64,000 nucleotides of DNA, taken from NCBI GenBank assembly GCA_022393335.1, contig JAJEKB010021277.1:1752660-1816659 (forward strand), read 5' to 3'. The position numbers and the translations under genes were made by a program. Under the pieces are notes generated by a model. It was not told where the DNA came from. It made no database searches and worked only from the letters and a program-made list of their open reading frames with translations. The stretch is from Macrotrachela quadricornifera. Taxonomy: Eukaryota > Rotifera > Eurotatoria > Philodinida > Philodinidae. The first letter of the stretch is position 1, and each line of letters opens with the position of its first letter. Shown here piece after piece: positions 1-12,059 of this stretch.

Positions 1-1934
1 CAAGAAAAAAAGCTCTACAAAACTTAGTATGAAAAAGATTTTTTTGAAGACCTTGTGTTTGTTATAGTTGACTAACGGAATCACCCTTAAGAAAAACAAA
101 TTACATCATTAACTGCTGCATGAAAAGCTCTACAATCTATAAAGCAAAAATTATTTTAATCGTTTTGTTTTTTGTTTTTAGAAAAAAAAACAAAATTTTA
201 TGCGATCAGTTTTCTCGGTCTTAAAAAACAATTTTTTTTCAGTATCAAGAGAAATTCCTTTTTCTTATTTCAGTTACAAACTAATCAATCTTATAGAAAT
301 TACAGTACTTTTCACATTGCATATTGTGCTTGGATATGTTATTTTTTGATAGAACGTGTCAATTGATTAAATACTAAAATGCTAATCATAGCCATTTAAT
401 GCGTCTCAACGGATAGATAAGTTTTCAATAAAAACAATTTCTACCTTCCATTTTATTATTATTAGATTAGCTGAAGAATGATTCAATAGCATAGAAAACG
501 TATAGAGCATTGTTTTCCCTATCATTCTATAAGAAAATAAGATATCTTCGCCACTATTGGATACTCCTCAATATTTAGAATTGCAAAATATATGATTTAC
601 ACAATACATAATTTATTTTTCGAAAAATTTCGCACATGCCTAAGTGTTCATGTTGCAAAACTCATGTACTCAACTTTATGTTATCAGTTTCAATAAACTG
701 GTCACGAAAATTAAGTTTATTTAGTATCCAAAAATCTCGAGTTTTCATAAGGTGTGTGAACAACATAAAATATATGCAAAATGATTTTTCTTTTCAAAAA
801 TTGTTAATGCGATCTCTAAGGAGTTAATATATGAAATACGACCAAAAACAGAGACCGTTACAGAGCACTTTTTTTGCCCTGCCCTGAGGGCTGAGGGTGA
901 GGGTAGTACAGGACAGGGCGTCCTGAGGGCGTTAAAATGGAATCTCAACTGTAGGATGAGCTCATGACATGACGAATAAATCTAACGAGATAGGTGTTCA
1001 TTATATATGTCTTCTTTAAGTTAATTCAACAGAATATTATTCATGCGTCGAAACGATAAAAAGTTCGTTGAAATTTGACGAAAATGACACTGTTTTTATA
1101 TGATTATAAACCTGTTTAGATGTTATGTTAGCCTTTCTATATCGTCGAGATTTTTTTCGAATTTTTCTAATCAATTAAGTATATAATTAATTTAAAAAAA
1201 TCAAAATTGGTAAATGTTTTTGATTAGTTAAACAAAAATAAGAATCTTATCATTGAAAGAAAGCGAAATAGTTGATCAAAGGTCAGATTATAACTAAGCA
1301 AAAATAATGCCATTTTAATTTATTCTTTGTAGAAAAAATAACTAATTTTAGTCTCGTATCTTCATCTTTCTTGTATAGATCCAAAGAATAACCCGGATAA
1401 CTGCAGAAAAATAAGATATTTATCAACCAATTAAGAGATTCTGACTGACTGAACACTATCATCTTCAAGATTTGAAGACTTTAGTAGCCAATCACCAAGG
1501 GATTGTAATTTATTTTCTATTTACGATAAATAGTTTTGATGTGATAACCGTGGTTGAGCTTTTCAGAGGTAGGGAAAGTTGTATTGTATAATAATAAATC
1601 CTAACGAGTATCCAATCTATTAATTCCGATGAAAACAGTTGAAAGAATATGGTCATCATTGGTTAATAGAATTTCATCGTTAATCGGTGTTTTGAAAAAA
1701 TTCATTTAGCTTCGTAAAAGGCTTTCATACAAACCTATGTGAAAAATTAACAGGGTAAACAAAGAAGTTTGCCCTGCCGCCCTGTCTTGATGACAGTCTC
1801 TGATATAAAAGTAAACTTGCTGATGCTGTCTGTATCATGGTCTGAAAGGGAGGACGTCCAAATTTCTACTCTTAAACAGTACAACATTCTCAATTTAGAT
1901 CGTGTTTCACAAAATTATATTAAAATGAAGTTTG
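1..1934. other. gene-free AT-rich stretch with dispersed repeat
   Basis: I see no coding region I can support here. Around 120-150 lies a copy of the dispersed motif GCAGCGTGAAAAGCTCTAC (here starting GCATGAAAAGC), followed by a T-rich segment also seen at 33.2-33.5 kb. A short G/C-rich patch at about 875-935, with repeated GAGGG and CCCTG words, stands out from the background and may be the end of a small DNA transposon. I could not pair it with a second end. Confidence 0.5.
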
Positions 1935-4260
1935 TTACATCCAAATAAGTAATTGATTTATTTCTTTGTAGTAAACAGCATCGAACTGTTGTGTACTGAG
2001 AATGCTATTGTCTTGGAGCCATTGTTTTGCATTTGTCTCTATTGTCTTATGAAATCGTCCACTAGCAGAGAGTGCAGTAAGTTTATGCTCTTTGAATTCA
2101 TTCAATAAGCACAATAACATCGATTCTATTGAAAATGACTCTATTGTTTCCGATTTCTGTTGATTTGACTCATTTGGTAAGGATTGATGATTGGGGACTT
2201 CAAAAACATCTTCGCTTGATGTTACTGCTGTATTCGCTGATAAATGCGTCAGATTGACATGTAAAACACGAAGACGAATGAAAGTAGAAGCAATGATAGG
2301 TATATGCTCTTTGTTAAGTGTTACTTTGGACTCATCAGTTAACTTGTAGATGAATAGTGATGTAATACGTTGACAAAGAAGATCACAGATTTGTTGATTT
2401 TCAAATAGTTTTATGAGATAATCAAAAGGTAAATCTAATCGAAAGAGATTAGATGCAGCGATCAAAATCAAAGAAAAATGATCAAGATTGATCATTGTTG
2501 ATCCATAAAGTGTAATTTGAACCAGTCGAGATAGTTTTGGAAGACGTGATAATACTGGTTGTTGTTCTTCTGAAAATAGATGAAATTTATAATGAGAACG
2601 AAAAAATCATTTGATCGTTCAAGATTTCAAACTTTTTTGATATTGTTCAAGAATTCAGAAATAGAAAAGTTTAGCTCAATTTTTCTACCGTTTCATAATT
2701 TTTAAACGTCAAAGTAACGTTTAAAAGTATTAATTTGATATTCTGACGCTATAGAACTATATAGAAATATCTGCTGGGAATGATACAATAGTTTAGAGAA
2801 TTTGATTTTTTAACTTTATCTAAGATACTATTAGACTTTACTTTTATTTCGCTAGAAGCTCCTAACTGCGAAAATATCCATTTTTCCGCACTAGACTTTA
2901 TTTTGTTCATTGAATTTCATAAAATTCTAAAAAATGAGAGCCCTCTCTGCAAGTTCTAATATGACTATTCTTTTAATAATAATTATAAATTTTGAAAAGA
3001 ACTTCTACGTTAGATATATTTACCTTGATCAGTGTTATTATTCTTATTGATCCAAATGATAATTTTTTCCACTCGTCGACATTGAGCAATAACTCCAAAC
3101 AATCTGTTCAAGGTAAAATTTGTATCAATGCTAACTTCAATTTGTTCCACGTATTTTTCATACCGATTTGCGAAATTTTTTTGAGTAGATATTGCTTTGG
3201 CGAGTGAAACTGGAAGCACCATGCGTGACAAATGCCAAGGCACTGTATGAATAAATAAATAGTTTTGACTGATGATGCACGTAACTGGATGTGACGATGG
3301 CCAAGAAGTAACAAGTGATTCATCTTGATTTAATTCCATGTTTGAAGAATAATAAGTAGCATAATGAAATTGTTGAACAGTTGACGGAAGCAAAGAGAGA
3401 AGTTTGTTACCATCAACAAGAAATACGTCATTAGTACAAAGAAAAAGTGAAACATATTGTACGATCGGTAGTTGAGAAAGTATTATCAACAACTCTTGAT
3501 GGGTCCACCGTCGTAAAGTAGATTTCAATCGAAAATCGATAAGATGAAGAAGAGGAGAAATGACCATATCATTAAAATCCACAGAAGTATCATTGCTGTC
3601 TATGAGTGTCACATCTAACATCCGAAGATTAGGAAGAGCAACGAAAATAGATGGAAGTTCTTTGACTGATCCCATATTAATTTGTAATTGTAGAATATTT
3701 AAATAACAATCAGTATTATTAATACTCAAACAACTCGATTCATTGTCCATTATTATCGATGTAAGTTGGTTATTATTGACTTCCATTAATGTTCGAAAAA
3801 CGACAGATTGATGATCTTCAGGAATTGGAAAGAGATTATTTAGATGAATTTCCACAAAATGATTTAAATCATGTAATAGATGAAGAAAATTAATCAATTC
3901 TTCATATTCAAATGCGATGAGAATGATTTTTTCTAGACAAGGAAATATTATTGACATTCTCTTATCAAAATATTTTATAAATAATTTATCTTGTAGAACA
4001 GAATAACAACAATCAATAATTAGTGATCGAATATTAGAACCAATTTGAGGAAAAACATTTTCATATAAATAAGTAGATTGAATGAAAGTTGCTTTACATA
4101 ATGAAACATAATGACGATATTGAGTAATCATACTTGTGATTCGAGAATTCAATCCAACAAATGATTGAAGAATATCAACAGGCAATAAATATTTACATAC
4201 TTCTAATAGAATTTCATCTGGAAGAATTTCTAATGTTGATCGACTAGAAGAAGAATCCAT
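1935..4260 (-). CDS. F-box/leucine-rich-like protein, two exons
   Basis: Likely substrate-recognition subunit of an SCF-type ubiquitin ligase; the substrate is unknown. Exons are 3024-4260 and 1935-2569 on the minus strand. The donor is CAAG|GTAAAT and the acceptor TTTTCAG|AAG, and joining them keeps frame (phase 1) to give 623 residues. Residues about 10-50 are a typical F-box (LEILPDEILLEVCKYL). The rest is an irregular leucine-rich array interpreted from spaced Leu/Ile positions. It ends in an aromatic-hydrophobic tail (LLIWM), similar in character to the LYLWW end of its neighbour at 6935-9973. Paralogous F-box genes of this kind are abundant in bdelloid rotifers. The downstream exon alone looks like an orphan open frame, but the splice join explains it. 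Not seen: any stop codon or frameshift. Confidence 0.85.
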
Positions 4261-4726
4261 CTAAAAAAACTATTAGAATGATTATTTTGTAAATATCATC
4301 TATTTATATACAGTGGAAAAATGGGCAGTATGATCAAGAATCTTCACCTGATAGATTAATATGATTGAGAATATATGATCATTATTGAGAATTAGAAAGA
4401 AAAAAAAGCTACGCATTTTTATATATTCACGCGCATTTATATTGCACATGGTATGAAAAAAGTAAAGAAAATGGTGTATGTTTTGTTGATAAATAGTTAA
4501 TATTTGTCATCATCGTTGAGGAAAGGAAGGAAGGAAGAGAAAGAGAAAAAAATAAAAATTATGTATTTTGTTTCATAGCGAGCACGTGTTGAAATGTTTT
4601 AGCTTGAAAGAATCCTACATTTTACACATTGCAATAATATCTTTTCAATTCATTTCTTTTAGATATATACAGAAAAATTCAGAAATCATTAGCCAATAAT
4701 AAAAGAAGCAGCGCGTATTCTATAGA
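4261..4726. other. intergenic, upstream of the F-box gene
   Basis: AT-rich with no coding signal. It should contain the promoter of the minus-strand F-box gene. An AAGGAAGGAAG purine tract lies near 4523. No clear TATA box. Confidence 0.4.
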
Positions 4727-5115
4727 CAGAGATGTGCCTATGGGGGAGGAGGGGACTGGGGGGATCCGGACTCCCCCCCCCCCCCACTTCTGAAAAGTAG
4801 TGGCTTTCTTTAGTAAACTTGTTGTGGAAATTTTCTTTTTAAAACTTTAATGTCACAATATCTTTAGAAATAGTTATATGAAATGTAAACAATTTGAATG
4901 AAAATGGGTCCGCCATGCCACCTGTGAATCAGAATCATGTTATAGACCGGAAATGACCGAATAATAACTGTTTTTGAATGCATGTGTGAATCAAGATATT
5001 GGTTCGTCCGCTTTTGGATCTATGCAATACAACTATGATTCATTTTCACTCAATTGGTTTAGATCCCTAATGTTTCTCTTATCTTAACTTCAAGTCTATA
5101 CATGCTTTTAATATA

Positions 5116-5237
5116 TGTATATGTCGTATGGAAGTTATAACTTCCTCAATATTTTTTGTCGAAGTTATAACTTCAACAGCATTTCTTGTCGAAGTTGAAA
5201 CCGCGACAACCGATATAACTTCAATACGACATATACA
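5116..5237. repeat. 122-bp palindromic MITE-like repeat
   Basis: Terminal inverted repeats TGTATATGTCGTAT (5116-5129) and its complement (5224-5237) enclose three spaced copies of GAAGTT. Two of these form the perfect 14-bp palindrome GAAGTTATAACTTC (5131 and about 5162). The whole unit can fold as a hairpin. No coding content. Confidence 0.55.
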
Positions 5238-5739
5238 CTCTTCGAAAAGAATGAAAACTATCGCGATAGTTGTTTACATTTATGAGAAATTTTCTTGGCG
5301 CAACTATTTTTCAGATTGAGGAAGGATTATTATTGATCAACTGGCTAAGCTCACTTTTCAAATCCAAACATAAGATAATTAATATTATATTTATTTTAGA
5401 TAATTAAATTTATGTGAAAATAAAGTATGAATAAGTCTAAAAGAACTCTAACATTAGATTCATTTGTTATTGTTACTAAAAAAACTAAAGTTACATGGAG
5501 CACTACAAAAGTTTTTTCACTCGCTTCTTCTAAAGGGCTCAGTTTCATTTCAAGTATTCCGTTATCATGCTGAGGCATATTTACGATTCTGTGCAAAATT
5601 GCAGATGTCTAAATCTTGGACTTCTTTGTGAGCCGCCGTTTCTTTCATTTGAGGTGCACGCAACTTACTAACGGATGATCAATATCGAATGAGAAAAATT
5701 CGCATTTCATATTCCGACCCTAAATATATTCCATCTAAA

Positions 5740-6400
5740 AAAAAAATATGCCAGGAGATATACCGTGAAAAGCTCTACACTTTACACAGGACAACTCATT
5801 TCGTAGTTGCATTTTTAGCGTCAGAAAATTGACAAAATTCTGAACAATAAAGTTTCGAAGCAGCAAAAAGTCGTATTTTTGGTATGCGGTGAACGCGTAG
5901 TTTTTCTAATTTATCGCCTACTATTTTATCTTATAAAAAGACAATACACATCGTGAGATGTAGCGTGAAAAACTCTACAATCTGCAAAGAACAGTTGATA
6001 ACATACATGGACCTTTTCCTTTTAAAAAAAAAGTAAAACTCCGAGTAACCAATTTTCGATCCTGAGAAGACTTTACACAAGTCATGATTTCCTTTTTTTA
6101 TATTTCATCTTTTTATCAAACAATATGCTCACTTAGAAAATAACAAGATATGAGGAAACATGGAGCGTGAAGAGTTCTACAATTTAGAAAGAACAGGTTA
6201 TTTAGTTATATACTCTTTATTTTCAAAAATAAGCAAAACTCTCTGAAGTACTTTTCGCAGCAGCGTCAAAACTTGGTTGTTTTGAATGCTGTTTATTTTG
6301 AAATAAATAGCACATCATTAAGACAAGCTTTACACAGTAAATTGTCAAGCTTTTCACATTGCATCTTCTGGTATATTTTATTTCTTTCTAATGAAATGTT
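5740..6400. repeat. ~200-bp periodic repeat array carrying the GCGTGAAAAGCTCTAC motif
   Basis: Copies of a motif close to AGCGTGAAAAGCTCTACAAT start near 5767, 5962 and 6165, about 200 bp apart. An inverted copy lies near 6320-6365 (CAAGCTTTTCACATTGCATC). Each copy is followed by a similar context (AAAGAACAG, then a T-rich run, then AAGCAAAACTC). Related copies occur at about 120, 26730, 26915, 33195, 33405 and 33580. Function unknown; it behaves like a dispersed satellite or MITE core. Confidence 0.6.
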
Positions 6401-7309
6401 TATAAGGATCAGAATATGAAATGCAAAGTTCTCTCATTTATAATAAATCGTTCGTTATGTAACGTATAGAAAATGGCATAGCACTAGCGTAAAAGAAATG
6501 ATGAACGAGAACAAAGGATAAGACTTATAAGTCTGAAATTTTGCTCATAATCTTAAATATGTCTAAGCATAGTAACGGAATACCTGAAATCAAACTGAGG
6601 CTTTTAAAAGAAGTGGGTGGAAAAACTTTTGTAATGCTCCATGTAAAAATCATCTTTTATTAGGCGGTTGATTTGAAAAATTGACTACCTAAAAAAGACA
6701 TACGACGTTAACTTTAATCTACTAGGACCTCCTCTCCCCACTTTTTTCCTTTCGGCACATCCCTGCTTGTGTGTTTCAAACATAAGTTAATAGATTAATT
6801 CGCTTATGAAAAAATAATCATAGATTATATATATTGTTGCGACGAATTGTCCTGGCGCTTTTAATTTTATTAACTGTGATATTCGTAATGACAATGATTA
6901 GTATGCAATTTAATTATACTGATTGAATCGAATTCTACCACCATAAATATAGATCGAAAAATATTGTCTGTGTTAAATAGCGATCACTTTGTGTTTTTGA
7001 TTTGATTATTTTCATTACTGTTTGTATCATTGTTGGAGTTACATTTTTCACACATAAAAAAAATAAATGACGAGTATCGATGTTTTTTTTCGATAATAAA
7101 CATGATATAGTTGAGTGAAGATATTCTTTGCCTATATCAATTGAAAAACATTGCAATCGAGGACAAAGAGCAACAAAAAATTGAATTTCTTGTGTAGTTC
7201 GTGTTTGTCTAATAGTTAAATTTTTAATCTTATTTGTAGTTGATACTAATTGAAAACTATCTGATTGTTGAATTGATACAAAATCTGATCGAAAAAATGG
7301 TAAAGCATT

Positions 7310-8522
7310 AGAGCCCTGCAGGGTGACCCTACCCTACCCTACCCTACCCTATAGGGTAGGGTAGGGTTAGGGCATCAGACCTTTAGGGTAGGGTAGGGTA
7401 AGGGTAATAAAGAAATTGTTTGGGTAAAATGAGATTCTTGTTCATATTTCTAAGTTTAATGTATTATGTTCGCAAATAATACTTTACAATGTGTTATTTG
7501 CAAAACAATCCGTTAAAATTCGTATAAAGATCGTACTAACATGTAATTGCATTATTATTCAACTACATGGTTATCCTGAGAAGTATTACAGTGAAAATTT
7601 ATTGAATTGAATAAGGACGAACGAAAGAACAATAGAACATCGTTGTCATGTTTTATCGAACGTAAGCTAGACGAATTGAATAATATTTCATCGTTCCGCC
7701 AAATGAACAAAAGAACAATACCGCATCGTTGTCATCTTTTATTTCAATCTATTGGACGAACTGAGTGGCATTGTTCTGTCGCATGAATGAAAGAACAATG
7801 GAACATTGTTATCGTGTTTTATCTAACTCAAATGGACGAATTGAGTGGCATTTGATAGTTATATTAAATATAAATCAGCAGATTCAATACAAAAATGTCT
7901 GCTATAGAATCTCGACGTATCATTGATGAGAAAAAGAAACAAATATTAAAATTATTAAAAGACGGAATATTAATTGCGGTAAATGAAGCACCGTCTTCGT
8001 CAAGTGGTGAATTCTGGTCCAGTCTTTTACGAATACAAAAGTCAAATGATACAAGTATATTTGAACCATTCGTTCAATGCAATATATATAAACAAATCTT
8101 ATCATATGAACCAAAAAATGGAACTCATTCTCTTAGTCAGCATGTTTAAAATTGTATGAAGAAAACAACAGCTTCGAAAACGACAACGTCAATTCAAAAA
8201 TATATGAAAAAAGATATTTTGTCTTATTTTTATATATAAATGGAAGTTTTTAAATAGGATGTTAAAATAAGTGCAATTTTATGCATATTATTTGCTTTTA
8301 ATGATGTATATCAATAGCATATGACAAAATAGATTATATAATAAAAATTAGATAATAGAATACAATAATGAAATGAATGGAGTAGGGTTAGGGTCGGATG
8401 TTCATAGGGTAGGGTAGGGTAGGGTTAGGGTTGAATGTTCATAGGGTAGGGTAGGATTAGGGTACAAAAATCTTTGTAGGGTAGGGTATAGGGTGTTAAA
8501 AAGTCTTACCCTGCAGGGCTCT
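7310..8522. mobile_element. hAT-like element inserted in an F-box exon, 1.2 kb
   Basis: 15-bp terminal inverted repeats AGAGCCCTGCAGGGT lie at 7310-7324 and 8508-8522. Both subterminal regions are packed with TAGGG/ACCCT pentamers and hexamers (about 7325-7410 and 8380-8500), probably binding-site arrays for the transposase. The interior keeps only the N-terminal part of a hAT-type transposase (7895-8149), so this is an internal-deletion derivative that cannot move by itself. Flanks carry the imperfect direct repeat AATGCTACTAAACC/AATGCTTTACC (minus strand), not a clean 8-bp duplication. This suggests a deletion accompanied or followed insertion. Confidence 0.75.
7895..8149 (+). pseudogene. 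hAT transposase N-terminal remnant with BED-like zinc finger
   Basis: 84 residues. The C-terminal half (FEPFVQCNIYKQILSY...SLSQHV) has the spacing of a BED finger, Cys...Cys/Tyr...His...Cys. The expected second cysteine of the first pair is tyrosine. A TAA immediately after HV interrupts a frame that continues as NCMKKTTASKTTTSIQKYM for about 30 codons, which would supply the last finger cysteine. The catalytic RNase-H domain is missing entirely. It lies inside the 1.2-kb element and shares its fate as a deletion derivative. Confidence 0.65.
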
Positions 8523-10893
8523 GGTTTAGTAGCATTTGGAAAATAATTTACATTGTCGATCATCGCTTTTTCATCTTGTATATGAACAGAATTTACTGAA
8601 TTAACATTATCTTTTGATTGGATTAAACATTGATTTGTATTCATTTCTTTATATAATGTGTATTGTTTTTTTCTAAAAAAAAACATATTAAAACCAAAAA
8701 ACAAACTGAATCTATTTATACCTATATGGATTTGTTGAATAGATGATTACACAACGTGAATATTCCTGCCAATAAAACTGATATGTCAAAAACCATTGTC
8801 GTTCAAACCAGAATGGTGAATTGAACTGATTGATTTTGGTACTATACATCCGTGGAGTTTTAAAATCATTGTCTACAGAATTATTATGTTGAAAATCAAA
8901 GACTCTTAAATGTGGCATATGAGATACAATTAATTGTTCCCATCGATCTGCATCTAAATACGTTATGTCATATATTGTTGAAATATGCAAAACTTCAAGA
9001 TAATGGAACAGATTCTTGATTAATAGTTCAAATTGATCAAAAGTTATATATTTGATATTGAGAGAAGCATGTGTCAAATGATTTAACATAAAAGAACAAG
9101 GGTTGATTTGTTCATCGTTCGGTTGACATAGATGCTGCAATGATAATCGACGTAGTTGAGGAATATATGATACAAGAGTAATAAGTTCATCTATATGACA
9201 AGAATTATTAATAATCATATGTTCAATAGGACTGAATAAATCTTTCGTTGCAATAGATAATGGTTTTGATTCATTGTTATCATCTAATAATACTTTGCAA
9301 TATTTTAATACAGGTAAACGAAATATTTTAAGAAAAAGCTTATTTTTATTGTGAATATATTTAATAGGAATAATAACCAATGAAGAAAGATTTGGTAATA
9401 AAATTAAATGATCGAGAAGATTTGAAAGATATTTTGATTTAAATTTATTAAGAATTAATGCTTCGAGTCTAATGAAATTTGTTAACATACGGGGCTGTGA
9501 AAAAATAAAATCAGTTATAAATATATTCGATATAGAAAGCGATTTAATTCGATGTGTATTTAACAGAATAATATGTTTATAATAATATTCAAATGATGAT
9601 TTTGATATAGATGAAAGATTAATTTTGATTGGAATAGTTGAATAACGAAAAAGATTTTCTAATCGTATGTTGAGATTGGAGAAGGACTCGTAGACATGAT
9701 AAATATCAAGATATTCAAATATTTCGTAAATAAGTTCATTAGAAAGATCTTCAAAACAAGTAATTGACTCTTTCTCTGATAAACTAAAGTTAAAAAGAAA
9801 CAAAAATCAAATTGATCATTTAGACTGACTTACTAAGCTGTATCGACTGCTGCTATTATAAAAATAAATGAGTAATTTATAGAAAAAAAAGGCTTAGAAT
9901 TATTACTTTGTAATTTTCTTCTCTTGTTATCATCAGTATTATAATGATGTTGTCTTCGTTTGATTGATTCCATATCAATAGGTAATTTAATCAAATATTG
10001 CTTAACAAAATGGTTTGTGAAATTATTACATCAACCGAATGCAATAACATTTCACCTTTTCTTCGCATTTATCTACAACACATAAAAAGGGTAATAATAA
10101 TGTGACTATAAAAAAAAAGGCGATAAGAAAATAACGATAACAGTTTAATATAAAAAATGCGACTATGGTTATTTTCATTTTTTTTGAGAATCAAACATAT
10201 TGATTTATTTTAATCAAAACAAGATAATGCGTATAATGTTTATTTTGGTACTACTATAGTTGAGACAAACAGCTTGTGACCTTTTCATCTATTATTACTA
10301 TATGTTCCGCCGTGCATACACTTACGTTCATTCTTAAATTGGATAATTCAGCAAATAGTGTGGGATGTGAGCGTCTTTCACTTAACTCATGCCTATTGCT
10401 AAACTTTATACTAACACCTAATACAAAAACAGTGATAGTAAGGGGTGGATACTCTAACAATGGCAGCAGATGCTCTGAGGTTCCTGAGAAATTCGTAAAA
10501 ATTGGAACGTATCATAACCCGTATAGAAATTCGCCCTAACCTTCCCGCCGGTTATTCTTACCCCCTCTCGATCCTCTTCCGAACCTAAGAGTATGTTATG
10601 AAAAGCTTGGCACCGCTAGCTCGTGCAGTGCCCTTATAAGTTACCAGAAATGAAATTTTATCTCACTTGTTACCTTCTTCATTCGATGGATATTTTCATT
10701 CATATAGTTGTTCTTCATTTTACACATTCTGTCAATCTTTTTCGAGTTTCCTAAAATGTGCTGTGTGCAATGGCAAAAAAGCGTAGGTTTTTATATATTT
10801 TCGTTCTTGAATTATTGAAGAAACAATTATATGCACAAATTCTCTAGAAAAGATATTTACTGTAGTAAATCTAACAATAGGAGGGGGCAGACA

Positions 10894-10950
10894 CCCCCCC
10901 CCCCCCCCCCCCCCCAAAAAACATGGGACAAAAAACCCCCCCCCCCCCCC
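10894..10950. repeat. paired poly-C tracts
   Basis: 22 consecutive C at 10894-10915 and 15 C at 10936-10950, separated by an A-rich 20-bp spacer. A related 13-C tract with G-rich sequence upstream is at 4773-4785. The complementary strand can form G-quadruplex or i-motif structure. Tract length is likely polymorphic or error-prone. Confidence 0.85.
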
Positions 10951-11579
10951 AGATGAAAATTTTGGATCGAAAACTACCTCACTGACTTTCCTCTAGTCGA
11001 AAGGGTATTCTGTGCAAAATTACTTTACAGTTCCTCGTGTCGTGTCCAAATCAGAGGTGTCCCCAGGATAGGGCAGATCGAGATATTATCGCCCTGAAAA
11101 CTTTAACAGACAATTTTGTTTGCGTTGAAATGCAACATAATAGAAAAATCACTACAGATGTGATTGCAGCTGCTGTCGGATCTTTCTTATTTGTACAGCA
11201 CATACATAGTCTAACAAGAATAGTAGGAACGACAGATATAAGCAGCATAATCACAACAATGAAAATTGTTAAGTAGTCATCAATACTTTGATATCTCACC
11301 CTATCTCTCTATTTTTCGCTACCGTTAGTTGGTTTCTTCCATCATATATATCTGGTTTTTTCCTTTCTTTCGGTACAAGTCATAATAATAACAAATAATA
11401 ATAATGTTCCATAGCCTTAACGCGCATTGGGGCCGACCGCGGTTATTGTTATTAGTTTCCCACATGCAGCCGGGTTCTATCGTCTTCTCTTTTTACAGAC
11501 AGCGGTATCTGCACCCTCTTCCGTCCAACATACTGGCTAAAGATATAGTCAGCACCAATGACTCATGTGGAATGAATCA

Positions 11580-11700
11580 TTTTAGACAACTTAGCTGTTA
11601 GTGATTTGTCCAAGGTCATTTCATGGATGATGTTACTGAGGTTTGAACACAGTACCCTATGGGTGCGTGCTAAGCAACATAATCAGTCAATCATGGCGGC
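11580..11700 (+). repeat. possible SINE fragment
   Basis: The words GTGATTTGTCCAAGGTCA (about 11601-11618) and GAGGTTTGAACACAGTACCC (about 11638-11657) resemble the conserved core and tRNA-like box B region of CORE/MIR-type SINEs, in the expected order and spacing. No box A or tail was identified. Based on remembered SINE cores only. Confidence 0.3.
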
Positions 11701-12059
11701 AGATACACGTTATCATGTATGTTTAATCTTTCTTTTTCTTCGACGTTCATCCATCATATATACGCGGTATTTTCTCCTTTCTTCACTATGTGTTATTCTC
11801 TCATATCGATTGTCATTGATGGATTTTTCCTCACTAGCTACGTTGCTTATCCGATGGACGTTTTCCTCCATATGATGTTCATCATTTCCTTTAAATGATG
11901 ATTATTTAAGTTCTGTTCTAAAATTGTCAGATTTAAATAAAAAATTTATTTCTACATCAATAGAAGGAATATTTAATCTTTGGACCTATCATACGAAAAT
12001 ATTCAATTGAAATCTTCTGTGTACCCTGCAGAGCACAAATGTTTTGATACGTCATTTTT

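Larger units (their letters stand above)
4727..6765. mobile_element. possible non-autonomous hAT-like element, 2.04 kb
   Basis: The ends are a 12-bp inverted pair, CAGAGATGTGCC at 4727-4738 and (reverse complement) CAGGGATGTGCC at 6754-6765. This is the CAGRG-type end common in hAT elements. Just inside each end are G-rich (left) and pyrimidine-rich (right) segments that also pair loosely. I find no matching 8-bp target duplication and no transposase. The interior holds a 13-C tract (4773-4785), a small palindromic MITE and a ~200-bp periodic repeat. The pairing could be chance between two unrelated elements. Confidence 0.35.
6935..9973 (-). pseudogene. F-box/LRR gene disrupted by a hAT-like insertion
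   Basis: Exons on the minus strand: 9907-9973 (start ATGGAATCAATC), 8722-9775, and a last exon split into 8523-8672 and 6935-7309 by the element at 7310-8522. Splice joins keep frame: ...CAAA|GTAATA to TATCAG|AG, and CATATAG|GTATAA to TTTTTAG|AAA. The F-box is near residues 28-65 (ITCFEDLSNELIYEIFEYL), followed by leucine-rich repeats, and the C-terminus is LYLWW. Coding sequence on both sides of the insertion is recognisable (YFPNAT before, PFFRSDF after). The two halves do not rejoin in frame, and compared with what I recall of the family about 50-70 residues seem to be missing at the junction. The protein is therefore broken. Its intact relative is at 1935-4260. Confidence 0.8.

Noticed and set aside
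2992..3207. Plus-strand gene opposite the F-box exon
   Set aside because: Shadow of the spliced minus-strand coding region.
5131..5180. loxP-like recombination sites (ATAACTTC/GAAGTTAT)
   Set aside because: Only 8 bp match, there is no 8-bp spacer, and the context is a MITE palindrome.
4727..6765. Firm hAT element call
   Set aside because: Only 12-bp ends agree and no 8-bp target duplication was found; kept at low confidence.
7321..7410. Telomere or interstitial telomere from TAGGG repeats
   Set aside because: The repeats lie symmetrically inside an inverted-repeat element within a gene, with mixed 5- and 6-bp units, so they are part of the transposon.
10254..10539. Overlapping antisense genes
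   Set aside because: Both frames are short, have no domain or splice context, and occur by chance in a less AT-rich patch.
11037..11299. Overlapping antisense genes
   Set aside because: Mirror frames of one another with no recognisable protein features.
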